Positions 23,057 to 35,672 of a DNA stretch of 64,000 bases are shown piece after piece. The notes beneath the pieces are model-generated. The model saw nothing but the letters and a program-made list of their open reading frames with translations, had not been told where the DNA came from and searched no databases. Positions within the stretch are counted from its first letter, which is position 1; each line of letters starts with the position of its first letter. Both the position numbers and the translations under genes were made by a program. The DNA is from Saxidomus purpurata (Eukaryota > Mollusca > Bivalvia > Venerida > Veneridae): the NCBI GenBank assembly GCA_022818135.1, contig JAFMSR010000017.1, positions 39,168,392-39,232,391 on the forward strand, written 5' to 3'.

Positions 23057-24161
23057 CGGGGCGATATGAGGGGGGCACTGCGTGGGGCCAGAAAATGTAT
23101 TGAGGCTTGGTCAACTGTGCAGCAACGTTAGACGTCAGCAGGGCGTGGACGTAATTGACGACGTGGGGGGAGGAAAATGGCCGCGAAAGGACACAGAAGT
23201 CTCCAACGTTTATTGAATTTAGAATTTAGGCTTATGAGCACCGAAATGTGGAAACTGACATGTTTGCTTTTGTGGATAGTATGAATAATTTATTCATTCA
23301 AGGCATTTGTCTTTATGAAATAGTATATTAAGTATTGCAGGAATGTGCGTTTTGTATCTTTTTGTCTTATCTTTTCCCATTTTTCAGCAAAACCGATGTT
23401 CAACATATGCAATAAAAAGGTAATTATACAGGGCAGGGGGGGGCTTAGGGTAGGGGATTGGCACACTTGGTTCAAATAATAGTTCACCAAGTGTGCCAAT
23501 ATCGCCTAACGTATAATAACCTCTATATATTGTACGGTTCAGTAAGGTTTGAGTCTATTATTCTTAGTGATTGTGATGTACATTTGTGTAATAAATACTA
23601 GAAACATATTTCTATATGGATCACTTTCCTTTAAACATCAGTTGCCATGACATCGTCGTACGTCTTTGCCCCTTTGATTGTTGTGTACATTGTTCTAGTG
23701 TTTATTGAAATGTTGTTCTTTTTGTATTTTTTGATTGTTTGCTCTGCAAGACTGTTGAGATACTTGTATATAAAATACATATTGTAAATAAATATCTTTG
23801 AACAGTTCTGGTGTTAAATGGTTTTTGCAGTTCTTTTGCCTAGAGCTTCTGATAGCAACTATAATTGGGTTCTGAAAGTGTAATTATGATTGAAGTAGTT
23901 TTGAATAGCCCATTGTACGATTTTGAAAAAGTGGACAATAGACCATTCTTTAACGGTTACTATTATCTTCAAATATGGTTGAAGCCTGAAGTTTCTATTA
24001 TGTTGTTTGTTTCCGATTTTGGATGCTCGACTAACTTTTTTTCTGTGATATAACGTATCCATTTTAAACTAACTCTAACAAGACTTAGTGTACCGCATGC
24101 ATGAGGCAACTCAAAAAATAGTATTTTTGTGTTGATTAAAGCTCGTATTTTTATCTTTCAG
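22893..24161. other. Non-coding interval with poly-G tract
   Basis: 23021-23056 is 36 consecutive G residues. 23461-23510 shows CACACTTGGT..ACCAAGTGTG, a short inverted repeat. No gene seen. The interval ends in the acceptor tract TTTTTATCTTTCAG of cassette 12. Confidence 0.6.
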
Positions 24162-24514
24162 GTGATTTGTACCAGACTTTGCTAGAAACTGACTTCAGAA
24201 CACTTGCTTCGCCTTTAAATAGAACACAGTTAGGAGATGTGTTTTATGACACCAGCTTGAAAGGTTCCAAAGATAATTCAAGTTTGGAACAACCTCGAAG
24301 GGAATATATAGGTGAAAAAATGCCATCTAGAACTCGATCGAGGAATTTCAAGTGTGAATTTTGTTTGAAAAGTTTCACAGATAGATGGAATCTGAAGCAA
24401 CATGAGAGAATCCATACCGGAGAAAGACCTTTTGTTTGTAACGAATGTGGACGTAGTTTTGCCAAGAAATGTAATATGCTGTCGCATATGGTTGTACATT
24501 TTCCTATGAATTAA
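24162..24514 (+). CDS. Cassette 12: two-finger C2H2 terminal exon with long lead
   Basis: The acceptor is TTTTTATCTTTCAG (AG 24160-24161), phase 1 (x|gt). It encodes 117 residues, with about 63 before finger 1 and a basic PSRTRSRNFK just ahead of the fingers. Finger 1 is CEFC..HERIH (helix D,W,N,Q), the linker TGERPF, and finger 2 CNEC..HMVVH (helix K,C,N,S). It ends FPMN-stop. Cassette 13 has a matching lead (YIGNKRIPIRKRSRNYV), so 12 and 13 are sister copies. AATAAA at 24827-24832 is a plausible polyadenylation signal. Confidence 0.92.
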
Positions 24515-26351
24515 TCTCCGATAGTTATTGGGAGTTCTTCCTTTCACTTTATTAAGCTGCCAATTTGCCAAGGCAATCATTATTGTGCACAGTCAAGATC
24601 ATGTGTGTTCAACATATACAAGTTAATATATGAACAATAGTGCTTAGACCTGCTTTAGTATATTACGGTGTGAACTACAATTACCTCTTTTCGATGAACT
24701 CTTTATTTGGAATCATAATGAATTCTGGTTGCAGGAAAGTAAATGGTAATTTAAATATATAGTGATTTATGTTTATGATAATTACATATTATGCATGATA
24801 ATTAAATATATGTTCCTAGTGTATTTAATAAAACACTTAAAAGTAATCTGTCTTGATTAGAATTAATTAAATGTGAAAAATTGGAGAAGTTTTCATATGC
24901 AAACGCTTGGCTAAAATTAGCAGTCTACAATAATATTAAATAGTAGCAGATATTGTATGGAGATAAGATTTAAGATCACCTTCATCAGGGACATGTAGTT
25001 ATTGCAACGTAGGTCTGTTACATTTAATGCTGGCAACCATATTAAAAATGCATTGAATATTGGGATTTGTATATTTAACTTCTTTAAACAGGGGTTCATT
25101 ACATCAAGGGCATCTTGCATACAGGTCTTCAGTTCAAGTGTCAAGGTCATATTTCTTTGAAATAATTTAACCCTGAGGGCATATGGCGCACTGAGCATCG
25201 AGGTATGAAGCTTGCAGACCGACATTGAAATTTAGCCAGTTAATAGTTTTTGTTTTGCACTGAGCGGAATGTCAACAGCTTCAGTAAAACTGTGCATTTA
25301 CATATTCAGTCAATTTATTTAGTTTTGTTTATTTGAGTTTTGTTTAATATCTTTGCAAAAAAACAAAAATATAAAAAGGTAAAAGACCATAACCTTTCAT
25401 TTTGTAGTGTATTGTTTTGCGCGTTTTCAGCTATTGTAGGCTTGGGGAGGGTTACTGTTTCGTAAAAATGCTACTCCACCAATAAAAGAAATCTTTAGCC
25501 CTGGTTCTTGCTTGTGAATATGTAAAATTCCTTTGCCAAGCTCATTGCACACCAAAATTATAAGCTGGGATCCAGCCATCCATGCCTTGCCAGAGTGTTA
25601 CTACATTTTAGGTCTTCAATAAGTGTGTAAATTCTGCCATTTCCCAAATTGTTCAAAATATGAACTTGCATTATTTTATTACTAAAGTAAAATTGTTAAC
25701 AAGCCTGGTAGAAGACTGTCATAACAGATGTATCAATATAGTTGTGTTTGAAAAAAATCCTTACTTTATCCTTAGTTGTATAATGTGCTATTAAAAGTTT
25801 GAAAGAAAGTAGCTTGTCACATTGCTTCTTTTTCACTTTTAATAGACACATTAAATCCTCACTTCAATGGACGCAAAATGACCCAAAGAAACTCAACTTT
25901 GAAACCAACTCTGAACAATTTTTGGGCTTCATAAAAGTCTCCCTTTCTTTAAATTTAGTGAATTCACATTTTTCAGGTTGAAGTTGTCGAAAGGCTTCTG
26001 GCACAAATATATCGTTCACAAAATTTCTTGACATTTTCCGAACTCTGAATGATTTTTCGGCTTCATTTAAAACTGCCTTTCCTAAAGTTTAGTGAATTAG
26101 TAAGTAGTCCATTAACAGCAGAACAAATATGTTATGCACTAGTCCAGTTTTAAAATCAAATGTTCAAGAGGTTGCACCGATACTGTGGTAGTGCTATTAA
26201 GTAATATATATATAAATATGTAATGCTTAAGCAATGTTTCAGCAGTTGAAAACTACTGTTACATCGTAAGATAGAGAATAATTAGTGGAAGTGCACTTTC
26301 ATGATCAAAGGACTACGAAGAGAAGTAAAAGCTCTTTTTTTTATTTTTCAG
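24515..26351. other. Non-coding interval
   Basis: No gene or strong repeat recognised. AATAAA at 24827. The phrase GGCTTC..CTTTAGTGAATT recurs at 25925-25970 and 26050-26100, a minor direct duplication. It ends in the acceptor tract of cassette 13. Confidence 0.45.
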
Positions 26352-26608
26352 AAATGCCCGCTAACGACGACTCGGAAGTAGAATGGCATGGGCAAAAATA
26401 TATTGGTAACAAGCGAATTCCCATTCGGAAAAGGTCAAGAAATTACGTGTGCGAGATGTGTCAGAAGCCTTTCACGGACAACTTTAACCTAAAACAGCAT
26501 ATGAGAATTCATACAGGAGAAAGCCCATACAACTGCGAAGTTTGCAATAAAGCATTCAAATCAAAGAGCAACTGGAAAGCGCACTTGGTTACTCACATAA
26601 GCATGTAA
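26352..26608 (+). CDS. Cassette 13: two-finger C2H2 terminal exon
   Basis: The acceptor is TTTTTTTTATTTTTCAG (AG 26350-26351), phase 1 (x|aa). It encodes 85 residues. An acidic stretch (ANDDSEVEW) is followed by a basic RKRSRNYV before finger 1 (CEMC..HMRIH; helix D,F,N,Q), the linker TGESPY, and finger 2 (CEVC..HLVTH; helix S,S,N,A, with Trp instead of Leu at helix 4). Finger 1 has Phe where most cassettes have Trp at helix position 2. It ends ISM-stop. AATAAA at 27348-27353 is a possible polyadenylation signal. Confidence 0.92.
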
Positions 26609-27615
26609 TGACTGGTTCAAGAGTTGACTGCTTTGGACTTTATAAATTGGCGACGTCAGTTCATTAGCATAAAATTCACTTAAGAAAGAAAGCATTAATA
26701 TCCCTGGACCTTTATGAATTGACACCATCACATTTATTGGATTAGAAATTCTTTAGAAAAATCAACAGATTAAGGTCAATGGAACTCTGTAATTAACCTG
26801 TGATGTTGAAGTGGTTGTGATGCATTTTAAAGTTATAAAATTTGGAGATGATAAAATTTCAATAGTAATGACACAATTTAAACAAGTTGACCATGGACAT
26901 GATAGTGTATTAGAATGAATGTGTTTTAAAAACAAACCTTTTGTAAGTCGTCGATCGAATGTTCTGTGATGCAATATTAGAAAAGGGAGACTACAACAGT
27001 TACCATAGATTATATTTTATTATAGAACTTGGCCCATATGGGTGTCGGCCTTGTAAAGGCAACAAACAGTATATGAATAGAAGATCTTACAACTTCTGAC
27101 TGAACAAAGCTAAAATTTCAAAATGAATAAATTTACCGTAACGTTTGTCGTACCTCACCTTCCTTGTTTGTCCATACACTACTATATACAACCCACAAGC
27201 TAAATCAGCGACTTTACAATCTTGACAGAGAAGCAAGATGACAGAATTTGTTTTCTCGGCTTTATCAGAAACACGAGTTTATTTTATAGATTATGTATTG
27301 AATGTTATGTGTAATAATCTTTTATCAAATGTAAATTTTGAATGTAAAATAAATGGCTTATATATTCTACCCCTTTCTCTTGTATAAGGATTGTTCCATT
27401 TACATCCAAGGAATAACTTTGAAATTTAGTTGATACACATTTTGCCAGGTTTTATATGCATGCAATAAGATGGAAGAATGTCTTAAAATGTTAGCCACAA
27501 ACTAGCTTTGTATCCTCACCCCCGAGCTTCTCATGCATGCAAATGCTATATGTTTCCCAGGATCTGATGATTTTCTTTCCATTTTTATATGGACATTGTC
27601 TCTTTCTTATTGCAG
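26609..27615. other. Non-coding interval
   Basis: 3' flank of cassette 13 with AATAAA at 27348, then the acceptor tract TCTCTTTCTTATTGCAG of cassette 14. Nothing else recognised. Confidence 0.45.
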
Positions 27616-27845
27616 GCAATTTTCTACCAGTAGTAGAGAACGTACAGTCCTGTACTGAAGCTTCGAAGAAGAAAGAGAAATACTGCTGTGAGTTCTGTCC
27701 AAAAAGCTTCCGTGATAACTGGAAATTGCAGAACCATCGTAGAGTACACACTGGAGAAAGACCGTTTAGCTGCAAATATTGCGGACGCTCATTTAAAGCG
27801 AAGGGAAATCTTACTGCGCATATGGCTGTTCATATGCAGTTTTAA
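27616..27845 (+). CDS. Cassette 14: two-finger C2H2 terminal exon
   Basis: The acceptor is CTCTTTCTTATTGCAG (AG 27614-27615), phase 1 (x|gc). It encodes 76 residues: lead NFLPVVENVQSCTEASKKKEKY, finger 1 CEFC..HRRVH (helix D,W,K,N), the linker TGERPF, and finger 2 CKYC..HMAVH (helix A,G,N,A). It ends MQF-stop. Cassettes 14-17 share the K-G-(N/H)-L finger 2 helix, suggesting common descent. No ATG lies between the acceptor and the fingers. Confidence 0.92.
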
Positions 27846-28039
27846 TCTAGAAATGTGCGAGATGGTTTTGAAAGCCAACTTTTTTATGTAAGGAAATAGA
27901 TGTTATTCGTTAAGGCAGTTAACGCATAATAAGCAATCCCTACCTGAGTACTCTTCAGTTCCAATGAATTTATTTATAGTATAATTACTACCAATTAATT
28001 GGTCCAATTCATGGTTAGTTAATTGTAACAGTCTCCGGT

Positions 28040-28406
28040 GAGTCAGTTACTGATGTTAAACTTAATAACCTCCAAAACATAAATAATAGAATCTTTGGAA
28101 GTATTATTACTTACCCTAAAAGTTTTAGCTATGCATTCCCAGTAATTATCGATAAAATCAGCAGTTTAAAATATACTGCAGTACCGTAAACCATTCAATA
28201 GTCTATGTAGAGTTGTTGTTGTACAATTAATGGGTGGATGCGATTTATTACAGAAGGCCTCTATATTGATTAATTGTGGTAAAACGGGGCATTTTTAACC
28301 ATAGGTTCTTCTTTGAAATTGTATTTATTTATCATTTTACGTTCATTGAACACATAATATATGTTTGGAGAATACAATCTGCTAGATGTAGGGAGTGTCT
28401 CTTTAA
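28040..28406 (-). mobile_element. MITE-like element, copy 2 (inverted)
   Basis: Reverse complement of 9822-10200. It ends at AGGGAGTGTCTCTTTAAT, where sequence of retrotransposon type begins immediately. Confidence 0.7.
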
Positions 28407-29340
28407 TACATATATCCTACCCCATCTTGATTACTGTGGTGAACTCCTAAACACTGCTCTTAAGTTCTAAAAGTGAGCAGTTGGGATAATCTTTTATAGA
28501 AAGTTTTAATGCACCATATGCAGAAATGTCCAATAACCTGAAATGGATGACCAGCCATGCACTGATACATTACAAAAACGCAAGTTTAGTCTACAAATCC
28601 TGAAGTAACAGCACAATGCCGCGTGTGGTTAGCGCATGAATGTTGTATCCAAGTTTAGTCTACAAATATGAAGTAACTGCACAATGCCGCCTGTGGTTAG
28701 CGCATGAATGTTGTATCTCATATATAATAAAGAAGGAGATACAACATTCATGTGCTAACATCACTGCAGCCCTGATTATCTTAAACTATAAATTTAATCC
28801 TTTGCCAACTTCATGATTAACCTATACATAGTTCCCACATTGACAATATTTACCTCCCTGTCTCTGAATTGGCAGCCATTTTGTATGGCAGCTTCCCTAA
28901 AGTTAATAAGGAACAATCACTAACAATACAAATACTCAGATTTATAAACATAATTAATATATGATGCTATATGGGCAGAGACTGGAGCAGGTTCAAGAAA
29001 ATGTGGTTGCCCCACAGAAATTATCTTTTTTCGTAATTTTCTTATAATTGATGATTGGGAGAAAATTCCATTAACGCTTTATGCGGTTTGCATTCAAAAG
29101 GCGCCAATTCAGAACAAGGGAGGTAAATATTGTGGATGTGGGAACCAAGCTTCATAGATGCTTAAGGGTAATGCAGAACTTACTGTCCCCAAACATCAAA
29201 TAGAATTTTCCTGACTGTCCCTTTATTATTCTAGGCCAGTAATCTGGAATACTATTCTATCACATGGTATGTGAATCAGATTCACTACGGAATTTCAAAC
29301 ACTTACATTTGGTGGAGGTATTTAATTACTTTGATGATTA
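28400..29340 (+). pseudogene. Non-LTR retrotransposon 3' fragment, interrupted
   Basis: 28390-28440 reads FNTYILPHLDYC on the plus strand, matching FNAYILPHFDYC in the retrotransposon on the minus strand at about 44140, and typical of the region after the reverse transcriptase domain in CR1/L2-like elements. At 29215-29320 a second piece reads R-P-V-I-W-N-T-I, again like that element's C-terminus. Between them are a tandem duplication (28580-28725) with an adjoining hairpin, and an inserted inverted-repeat element (28831-29145). It is badly decayed. Confidence 0.6.
28831..29145. mobile_element. 315-bp inverted-repeat element
   Basis: The ends GTTCCCACATTGACAATATT and (complement) AATATTGTGGATGTGGGAAC match over about 42 bp, continuing into TTTACCTCCCT and the GAATTGGC/GCCAATTC boundary. 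No coding capacity. Confidence 0.8.
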
Positions 29341-29757
29341 TTGAAGGTGCCTTTATAATAATGTTGTTTTCTTTTGTATGATTCTTTTGTACATTTCTAT
29401 GCCATCTTTTCCCATTTTGCCATTAAGACTTGTCTCACCTTGTATGATAGGTCAGTTATTAATATTTGATTTAGATATTTTTGCTAAGTTTTTAAATTGG
29501 TGTAAGCAAAATAATGTTGTTTTTTTCTGGGGTCAGGGTCACTGTTACTGTAAAAAGATTTTTTTTTTTTTTTTTTTAGTTTTGAAAGCAATAAAAACAC
29601 CCAAATATTTTTTTAGGTGGAGGGGGTCATGGTTGATGTTACTAAAAATAGATTTTTGTTTTATTTTAATATCCTGTTTCAGTTTTACAATCATTGACAA
29701 ACTGCCATTGGGGGGGACAAATGTTTTTGTGACAAATACAAAATTCTAGTATTTAGG

Positions 29758-29852
29758 CACAGGGGATGGAATCATACCCCACCCACCTTCTACGTATATA
29801 ATATACTCTAAAGGTAATGGAAGGTAGGTGGGGTATGATTCAATCCCCTGTG
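29758..29852. repeat. Hairpin with about 33-bp arms upstream of cassette 15
   Basis: Left arm 29758-29790 (CACAGGGGATGGAATCATAC..) pairs with right arm 29819-29852 (..GTATGATTCAATCCCCTGTG) with about 2-3 mismatches around a 28-bp AT-rich loop. It may be a very short foldback transposon. Confidence 0.88.
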
Positions 29853-30017
29853 ATTTCAGGTACAATTTAGTTTGAGGATCATATGAGATATTTCATTGGT
29901 AACACAATACCCCTGTAATACTTGAATGGGGAAATGAGCTGAAGTAATACATGAATATACACATTTTTATTAACGTTAACATAATTTGTTAAGATTTTAT
30001 TATATTTTCTTTTCCAG

Positions 30018-30226
30018 GAAGACGGACAGGTTGGAATGCTCCGGGAAGCGGTGGGAAACATTTTTGTGAGTTTTGCAGGAAGAATTTTCCAACTAACTGG
30101 AAGTTACAAACCCATAGGAGAATACATACTGGAGAAAAACCATTCATTTGCAAGGAGTGCGGACGTGGCTTTACAACAAAGGGAAACCTTCAGTCACATA
30201 TGACTGTACATTATAATATATTTTGA
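30018..30226 (+). CDS. Cassette 15: two-finger C2H2 terminal exon
   Basis: The acceptor is TTTTCTTTTCCAG (AG 30016-30017), phase 1 (x|ga). It encodes 69 residues with no ATG before the fingers. Lead [15 protein letters not shown], finger 1 CEFC..HRRIH (helix T,W,K,T), the linker TGEKPF, and finger 2 CKEC..HMTVH (helix T,G,N,S). The tail YNIF precedes TGA at 30224-30226. The split codon x|ga would be a stop if the upstream exon ended in T. Finger 1 (F-P-T-N-W-K-L-Q) is the same type as in cassettes 23 and 25. Confidence 0.92.
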
Positions 30227-32704
30227 GTGCTGACTTGTTCACATAATGAACTGAAAAGAAACCAGGGCTGAAAGAGTTGTTTACTGATTATGTCAGATTC
30301 TACAGTCAAAGTTAAGCAAATAAGTATGGTATGATGCTGTTTGACCACTAAATACAATAGTAGGTTCATCCAATCTTTTGAATTGTATGTAATTAGGTTG
30401 TGATATAAAGTACAGTATAATTATACCCCTGAAATGAAGTTTGAGGGGATATATAGGAGTCACCCGATGTTTGGTCGGTCAGGCGGGTTGTCGGTCGGTC
30501 CGTTGCATTTTCCTTGTTCGGTTCATAACTTGAAAACTACTGGTTGGAAGTCAATACAACTTCATATAATGGTGAAGCACATTGAGAGGAAGTGCAGGGC
30601 ACAAAATCCATAACTCCATCTTGACTTATTACTATTGCCCTTTGTTAATTTTACTTGTCTGGATCACAACTTGAAAACTGCTGATTGGTCAAGCACATTG
30701 ACAGGAAGTGCAGTGTGCAAGAACCATAACTCTATCTTGACAAATTAAGAGTTATTGCTAAATTTTTGCAAGGTATCTTGTTACTACTAACTTACTCAGT
30801 TGATAAAGCTGTCTTGTGGGGGTATTAATCACATTTAGTGATAAGTCTAGTTTACTATTATTAGGCTAAATTTATTCAGCTGTGGATGAAAAGGTTATTG
30901 TTAAGGGACAAAAAATCCTAAGCTCATTCATTTCTGGTTTTTATAAAGTTTAGGGATGCAGCAAAATGTAAGAAATGATAAAACACTAATCTACAATCTT
31001 TAATGAACCAAATATTTTCATAAAGGACGGAATAAGGTACAGAACACATTTCTGCTAAATATAACATTGTTTTTTAAGAATCTTGTGATTAAAGGATTAA
31101 TTGAAAGCTATATGAACACAAATATGTTCAAAATCTTTTTTCTGCCATATTTGAGAATTACAGTGTATCAGAATTATTTCTGAAGCAGGTTTACAGGATT
31201 TTGTCTTTGTTTAGTAATAATTTGGTTATATTTTTTGGAACAAAAGTATTGTGAAGCAAGTAGCTTATTTGTTATGACTTCCATAAATTACATCCATGGG
31301 TTATAGATTTTTAGCCACCTGGCCCGGGGGGGGCAAAAGGGGGGGTTTTTTTATCGCCTGGTGTCCACCGTCTGTAAATGTTTTACCTTGTGTATGCAAT
31401 AGAGGCTGCATTTTTCACTGGCTCTTTATGAAACTTGGTCAGTATGACTGCTTTGATGAAATCTATCTCAATTTCAAATATGGGTCATCTGGGGTCAAAA
31501 AATAGGTTACAGGGTCAAATCATAGAAAAACCTTTGTGTATGAAATAGAGGTTGCATTTTTCATTGGATCTTCATGAAACTTGGTCTGTATGGCTGCCTT
31601 GATGAAATCTAGGTCAAGTTCAAATATGGGTCATCTAGGGTCAAAAACTAGGTCATGGGGTAAATTTGTAGAAAAACCTTGTGTATGCAATAGAGAATGC
31701 ATTTTTCATTCAATTTTCATGAAACTTTGTCAGCATGACTCTCTTGATGTATGAATGTGGGTAATCTGAGGTCAAAAACTAGGTCACCCGGTTAAAAACC
31801 TTGTGTATACCATACAGGTGACATTTACAACCCAACCATGTAAATTGGTCAAAAGTTTTGCCTTGTCAAGGTCAAATAGAATGATTGTGTTTATGATATA
31901 TAGTTTTAGAGTTGAAGTTTGGTCACATATTGTCATAAGTCGCAGGTGAGCGATATAGAGCCATCTTGGCCCTCATGTTATTGTCCATTCGCTGCTTTTT
32001 GGTCTGCTTTTTAGTCCTGGCTTAGACAAGGTGTTTGTGATGTCACCAATAATTATTAGAAAAGTCAAATAAAGTATACAACATTTTTTGTGCCTGCTTC
32101 ATTGTATATACTAGGTTTGTGAGGAATATTATTTCATTGCATTTGCATATTGTAATTGTTAAATGTGAAATGTTAAGACATAAACCATTTTATGTTAAAA
32201 ATTTTGAAATCTCTTTTGTATGAATAACATGTTTTATGGGAATAAAGAATCATATTCTTATGCTTGTTTTTGTGTGAAAGTTTGTGAAATAATTATATGA
32301 AGTCTATAATTATAGAAGCTCCCAACTTGAAGGCAGACATCTGTACTGTTTGTGCTAGTTATTGTTAATGTTGCTTGCAGAATAGTTATAGTCTATAAAC
32401 TTTATTGTATCACACATGCCCTAAAGATATAAGTACATGTATATTTTTAATTCAATTGCAAAATAATACCCATAAATATCTTTGTTGTTTTCTCAGTAAA
32501 TGCATTCAAAGACCAACCGCTGTAGGGAGTTTTATACGTAGCATAAATGACACGTACAGATCACTGGAAAGTCTACAGTTCACTGGAAAATCTAAATAAG
32601 TGTAAATATTTCAATCACAAGCTCATACTTCCTTTAGCAGCTTGACGTTCCATTGCATTTTCATCAGATGTTAACAATTAAAATTATTTTCTTCTTTTTT
32701 TCAG
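30227..32704. other. Non-coding interval with two dispersed repeats
   Basis: 30425-30900 and 31306-31985 are dispersed repeats. The second starts TTTTTAGCCACCTGGCCCGG, contains about four internal tandem phrases (CCTTGTGTATGCAATAGAGG; ATGAAACTTGGTCAG) and ends AGGTGAGCGATATAGAGCC..CTTGGCCCTCATG, which I recognise as a very common bivalve element end. AATAAA at 32241. No gene seen. Confidence 0.65.
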
Positions 32705-32952
32705 CAATGGAAACGTATTTTACGTACAAGGAATTTGCAGAACCTCAAGCTTTGATCGACGTCACGAAGACAAAGGTTTGCCCCATATGTAACAAAGCTT
32801 TTAAGGATAACTGGTACCTTCAGCGGCACATGAGAATGCATACAGGAGAGAGACCTTACCAGTGCAAATACTGTGATAAATCGTTTACACAGAAAGGACA
32901 TCTTAGAGTGCATATGATGAAGCACTTGGCGAATAATGATGAACAAATGTGA
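32705..32952 (+). CDS. Cassette 16: two-finger C2H2 terminal exon
   Basis: The acceptor is TTTTCTTCTTTTTTTCAG (AG 32703-32704), phase 1 (x|ca). It encodes 82 residues. The lead contains ETYFTYKEFAEPQALIDVTK, then finger 1 CPIC..HMRMH (helix D,W,Y,R), the linker TGERPY, and finger 2 CKYC..HMMKH (helix Q,G,H,V). The tail LANNDEQM is followed by a stop. Finger 2 matches cassette 17 in the Q-K-G-H-L helix start, marking 16 and 17 as sisters. The ATG at 32707 is next to the acceptor and is probably not an initiation site. Confidence 0.92.
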
Positions 32953-35448
32953 AGGGATGATCAACTTGCGCGAAAGTGAGCTAATGACGAAATATTTGAA
33001 TGACTGACAAATATGTAGTGTACGAGATGAATTATTTGAAAGATTATCAGCTTTGTAGCGCATACATAAGCACTTAACATTTGTAAAGTGTGAAAACATG
33101 AAACATGTGTGTGATTATCATGTGTAGAGTGAACACAGTGAAATTATTGGATAATTAACATCTATATAATATATGTATGATGAATGCTCAAATGACCTAC
33201 ATGAGTGAAAAAGTGCACGCGTTGAACTCTAGGATTATCGGAATATGTGGCATATTGCACAAGATTGAACACTTGGACGGATTGATATTAGACTAACGAA
33301 TGTTCTCATAACTGTACACTTAGCTAATATATAAATGTGTAGTGTGTACAACAGGTGTAACAAATGTGTATTAGAAGTTGGAAAGTTTTTATAACACTTA
33401 TCAATATGAACGATTTGGATTCAAGCTATTTGTTTTGGATAACCTAATTAATGTGATTAAATTATGTTTTAAGCAGCTGTAATATTGATAGTATTTCAGT
33501 TAATTTTACTCCTCATCGTGTTTTATACTGTCATCGGAACGTGCAATATGACGTGAAATATTGTGTGCAAAGTTTTAAAAAATGCAAGCGTTCTTTGTTG
33601 AACATGGATGCGTATTATTTACAGAAACGTTATTGTAAGCATGGTACATATCCATGTTTTCCCTTTTTAATCATGTTTTTATGTTAACAACTGTTAAGTG
33701 TATTATTTCTTTAAGCTTTACTGTACAATTAGAGGGTTTTTAGCTCTACTGGAGGAAGTCCAGTAGGAGCTTGTGCCATGGTCGTTTGTACGTCTTCCGT
33801 CTGTCCGTAAGTTTTTCCTTGATAACGCTCTACAGGTCTCAGTATTCATTTGAGTTTGATGAAACTTTCTTATAAGGATCCCTGCAACTTGTAGCTTATA
33901 AGGAGCTCTGCAACTTGTAGGTGTTCCCTATTGTTTTTGGGGTCAAATGTCAAGGTCAGTGACCTCAGATAGCAATTCCTTGATAACACTCTACAGGTCA
34001 CGGTTTTAATTCAACTTTCAAACTTGCTTAGGTTTTCCTGCAATATGTAGATGATCCCTAATGTTTTGGGGGTCAGTAGGTCAAGGTCACAGTGACCTTG
34101 ATAGCCCTCTATGGGTCACAGTTTTCTCTCAACTTTCATCAAACTTGCTCAGAAGGAACCCTGTAACATCAGATGTTCCCTTATGATTTATGGGTCGGGT
34201 CAAAGGTCAAGTTCACAGTGACCTCCGTTAGATTTTCCTTGGTAACACTTTACAGGTCACAGTTTTCATTCAACTTTCATCAAACTTGCTCAGAAGGTTC
34301 CCTGCAATTTGTAGATGATCCCTTTTATTTTTAGGGTCAGTGGGTCAAAGGTCAAGGTCATAGTGACTTCTGTTAGATTTTCCTTGATAAAGCTCTACAG
34401 GTCACAGTTTTCTTTCAACTTTCATCAAACTTGGTCACAAGGTTCCCTGTAACATCTAAGTATTCCCTATCAATTTTTTGTTAGTGGGTCAAAGGTCAAG
34501 GTCACAGTGACCCAAACTTTAAGATATTTTCTGCTGAGATCTATTTGACCCACAGTATTCAAACTTCATAGGATTATTGTTCTTACTGAGTAGATGATCC
34601 CTATTGATATTTTGGGTCTGGGTCAAAGATCAAGGTCACAGTGACCCCAACTTTGTAAATCTTTATCACTTAATATCTTGAGATCTAAATCACCACAGTC
34701 CTCAAATTTCATAGGATGATTGGTCTTACTGGGTAGATGATCCCTACTGTTTTTTGGGGTCAGTGGGTCAAGGTCACGCTGAACTCTGTTAGTTTTTCCT
34801 TGGTAACATTGCAAAAGATTTTCACAAAACTGACTGAAAATAAATCCAGTAAGACAGACTAGTAAATTGATACTGTACCACTTGTTTATAATATTGAAAT
34901 GAAACTAAAATCTCTAAACATATGAAAAAAAGGTCAATGTGCCATTTTAAACCAGCAATATTTACTGTTTTTAGGCTTAACTTCATTTTGAAGGTCCATG
35001 TATTAGATCTACTTCTATGTATGTTATTTGCTTGACTACAAAATTAACTAAGAAAGCGTTTACGTTTTAAAGATTTGAATGAAAAGTATGTATTATCTTT
35101 TCGCTCAAAAAGAGATAGTTCATGTTGTTCTTTTAATTGTTATTTGGGCCCCTAAATAAATTTGCAAGAAAGGGATTTGACTCTTTTGTCAGTGAAACAA
35201 ATCAAACTGATGAAAATAAATTTTTAAAGTTTTGATCTGTGTTGTTTTTGTAGCCAGTTTTTAAACTATTTTTCTGGCGAAGATCTTTGCTCACTGTTCT
35301 AGAGATAGGGTTCAACTTTTGTATGTAGTTTTTTTTAGAACTGTTCTTTTTTAAAATGTTATGATTAGAACGCTTTTTTAAAATGTTATGATTAGAACGT
35401 TTTATATCATTTCCGTATTTTATAGCGTATCTGTTGGTTATATTTCAG
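32953..35448. other. Non-coding interval; tandem dispersed repeat at about 33741-34860
   Basis: 33741-34860 is an array of about 7 diverged units of about 140-150 bp with GGTCAAGGTCACAGTGACC, CTACAGGTCACAGTTTTC and TTTCATCAAACTTGCTCA, starting TTTTTAGCTCTACTGGAGGA. I recognise it as a bivalve interspersed repeat. 35341-35400 has TTTTTTAAAATGTTATGATTAGAACG twice in tandem, just before the acceptor tract of cassette 17. No gene. Confidence 0.7.
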
Positions 35449-35672
35449 ATCTCCAGCACCAAGACCTATCTAATGTTGCTACAGTACTATCAAATCTACC
35501 AATTTGTACTCTTTGCAATAAGAAGTTCCCAAGCAACTGGCATCTCAAGACACATATGAGAATACATACAGGAGAAAAACCGTACGAGTGTACACACTGT
35601 GGAAAGCGTTTCAAACAGAAAGGCCATCTAAATGGGCACTTGATCACACATTATGATAAAAAGTTATTTTGA
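35449..35672 (+). CDS. Cassette 17: two-finger C2H2 terminal exon
   Basis: The acceptor is GGTTATATTTCAG (AG 35447-35448), phase 1 (x|at). It encodes 74 residues with no ATG before finger 1. Lead [18 protein letters not shown], finger 1 CTLC..HMRIH (helix S,W,H,T), the linker TGEKPY, and finger 2 CTHC..HLITH (helix Q,G,H,G). The tail YDKKLF is followed by a stop. It is the last intact cassette before the decayed block at 36-40 kb. Confidence 0.92.

Noticed and set aside
22903..23114. Open frames reading poly-Gly or poly-Pro at 23.0 kb
   Set aside because: Translation of the G36 tract and its G-rich surroundings.
28276..28470. 64-residue plus-strand open frame ending ILPHLDYCGELLN
   Set aside because: It is a chance fusion of a MITE end and a retrotransposon fragment.
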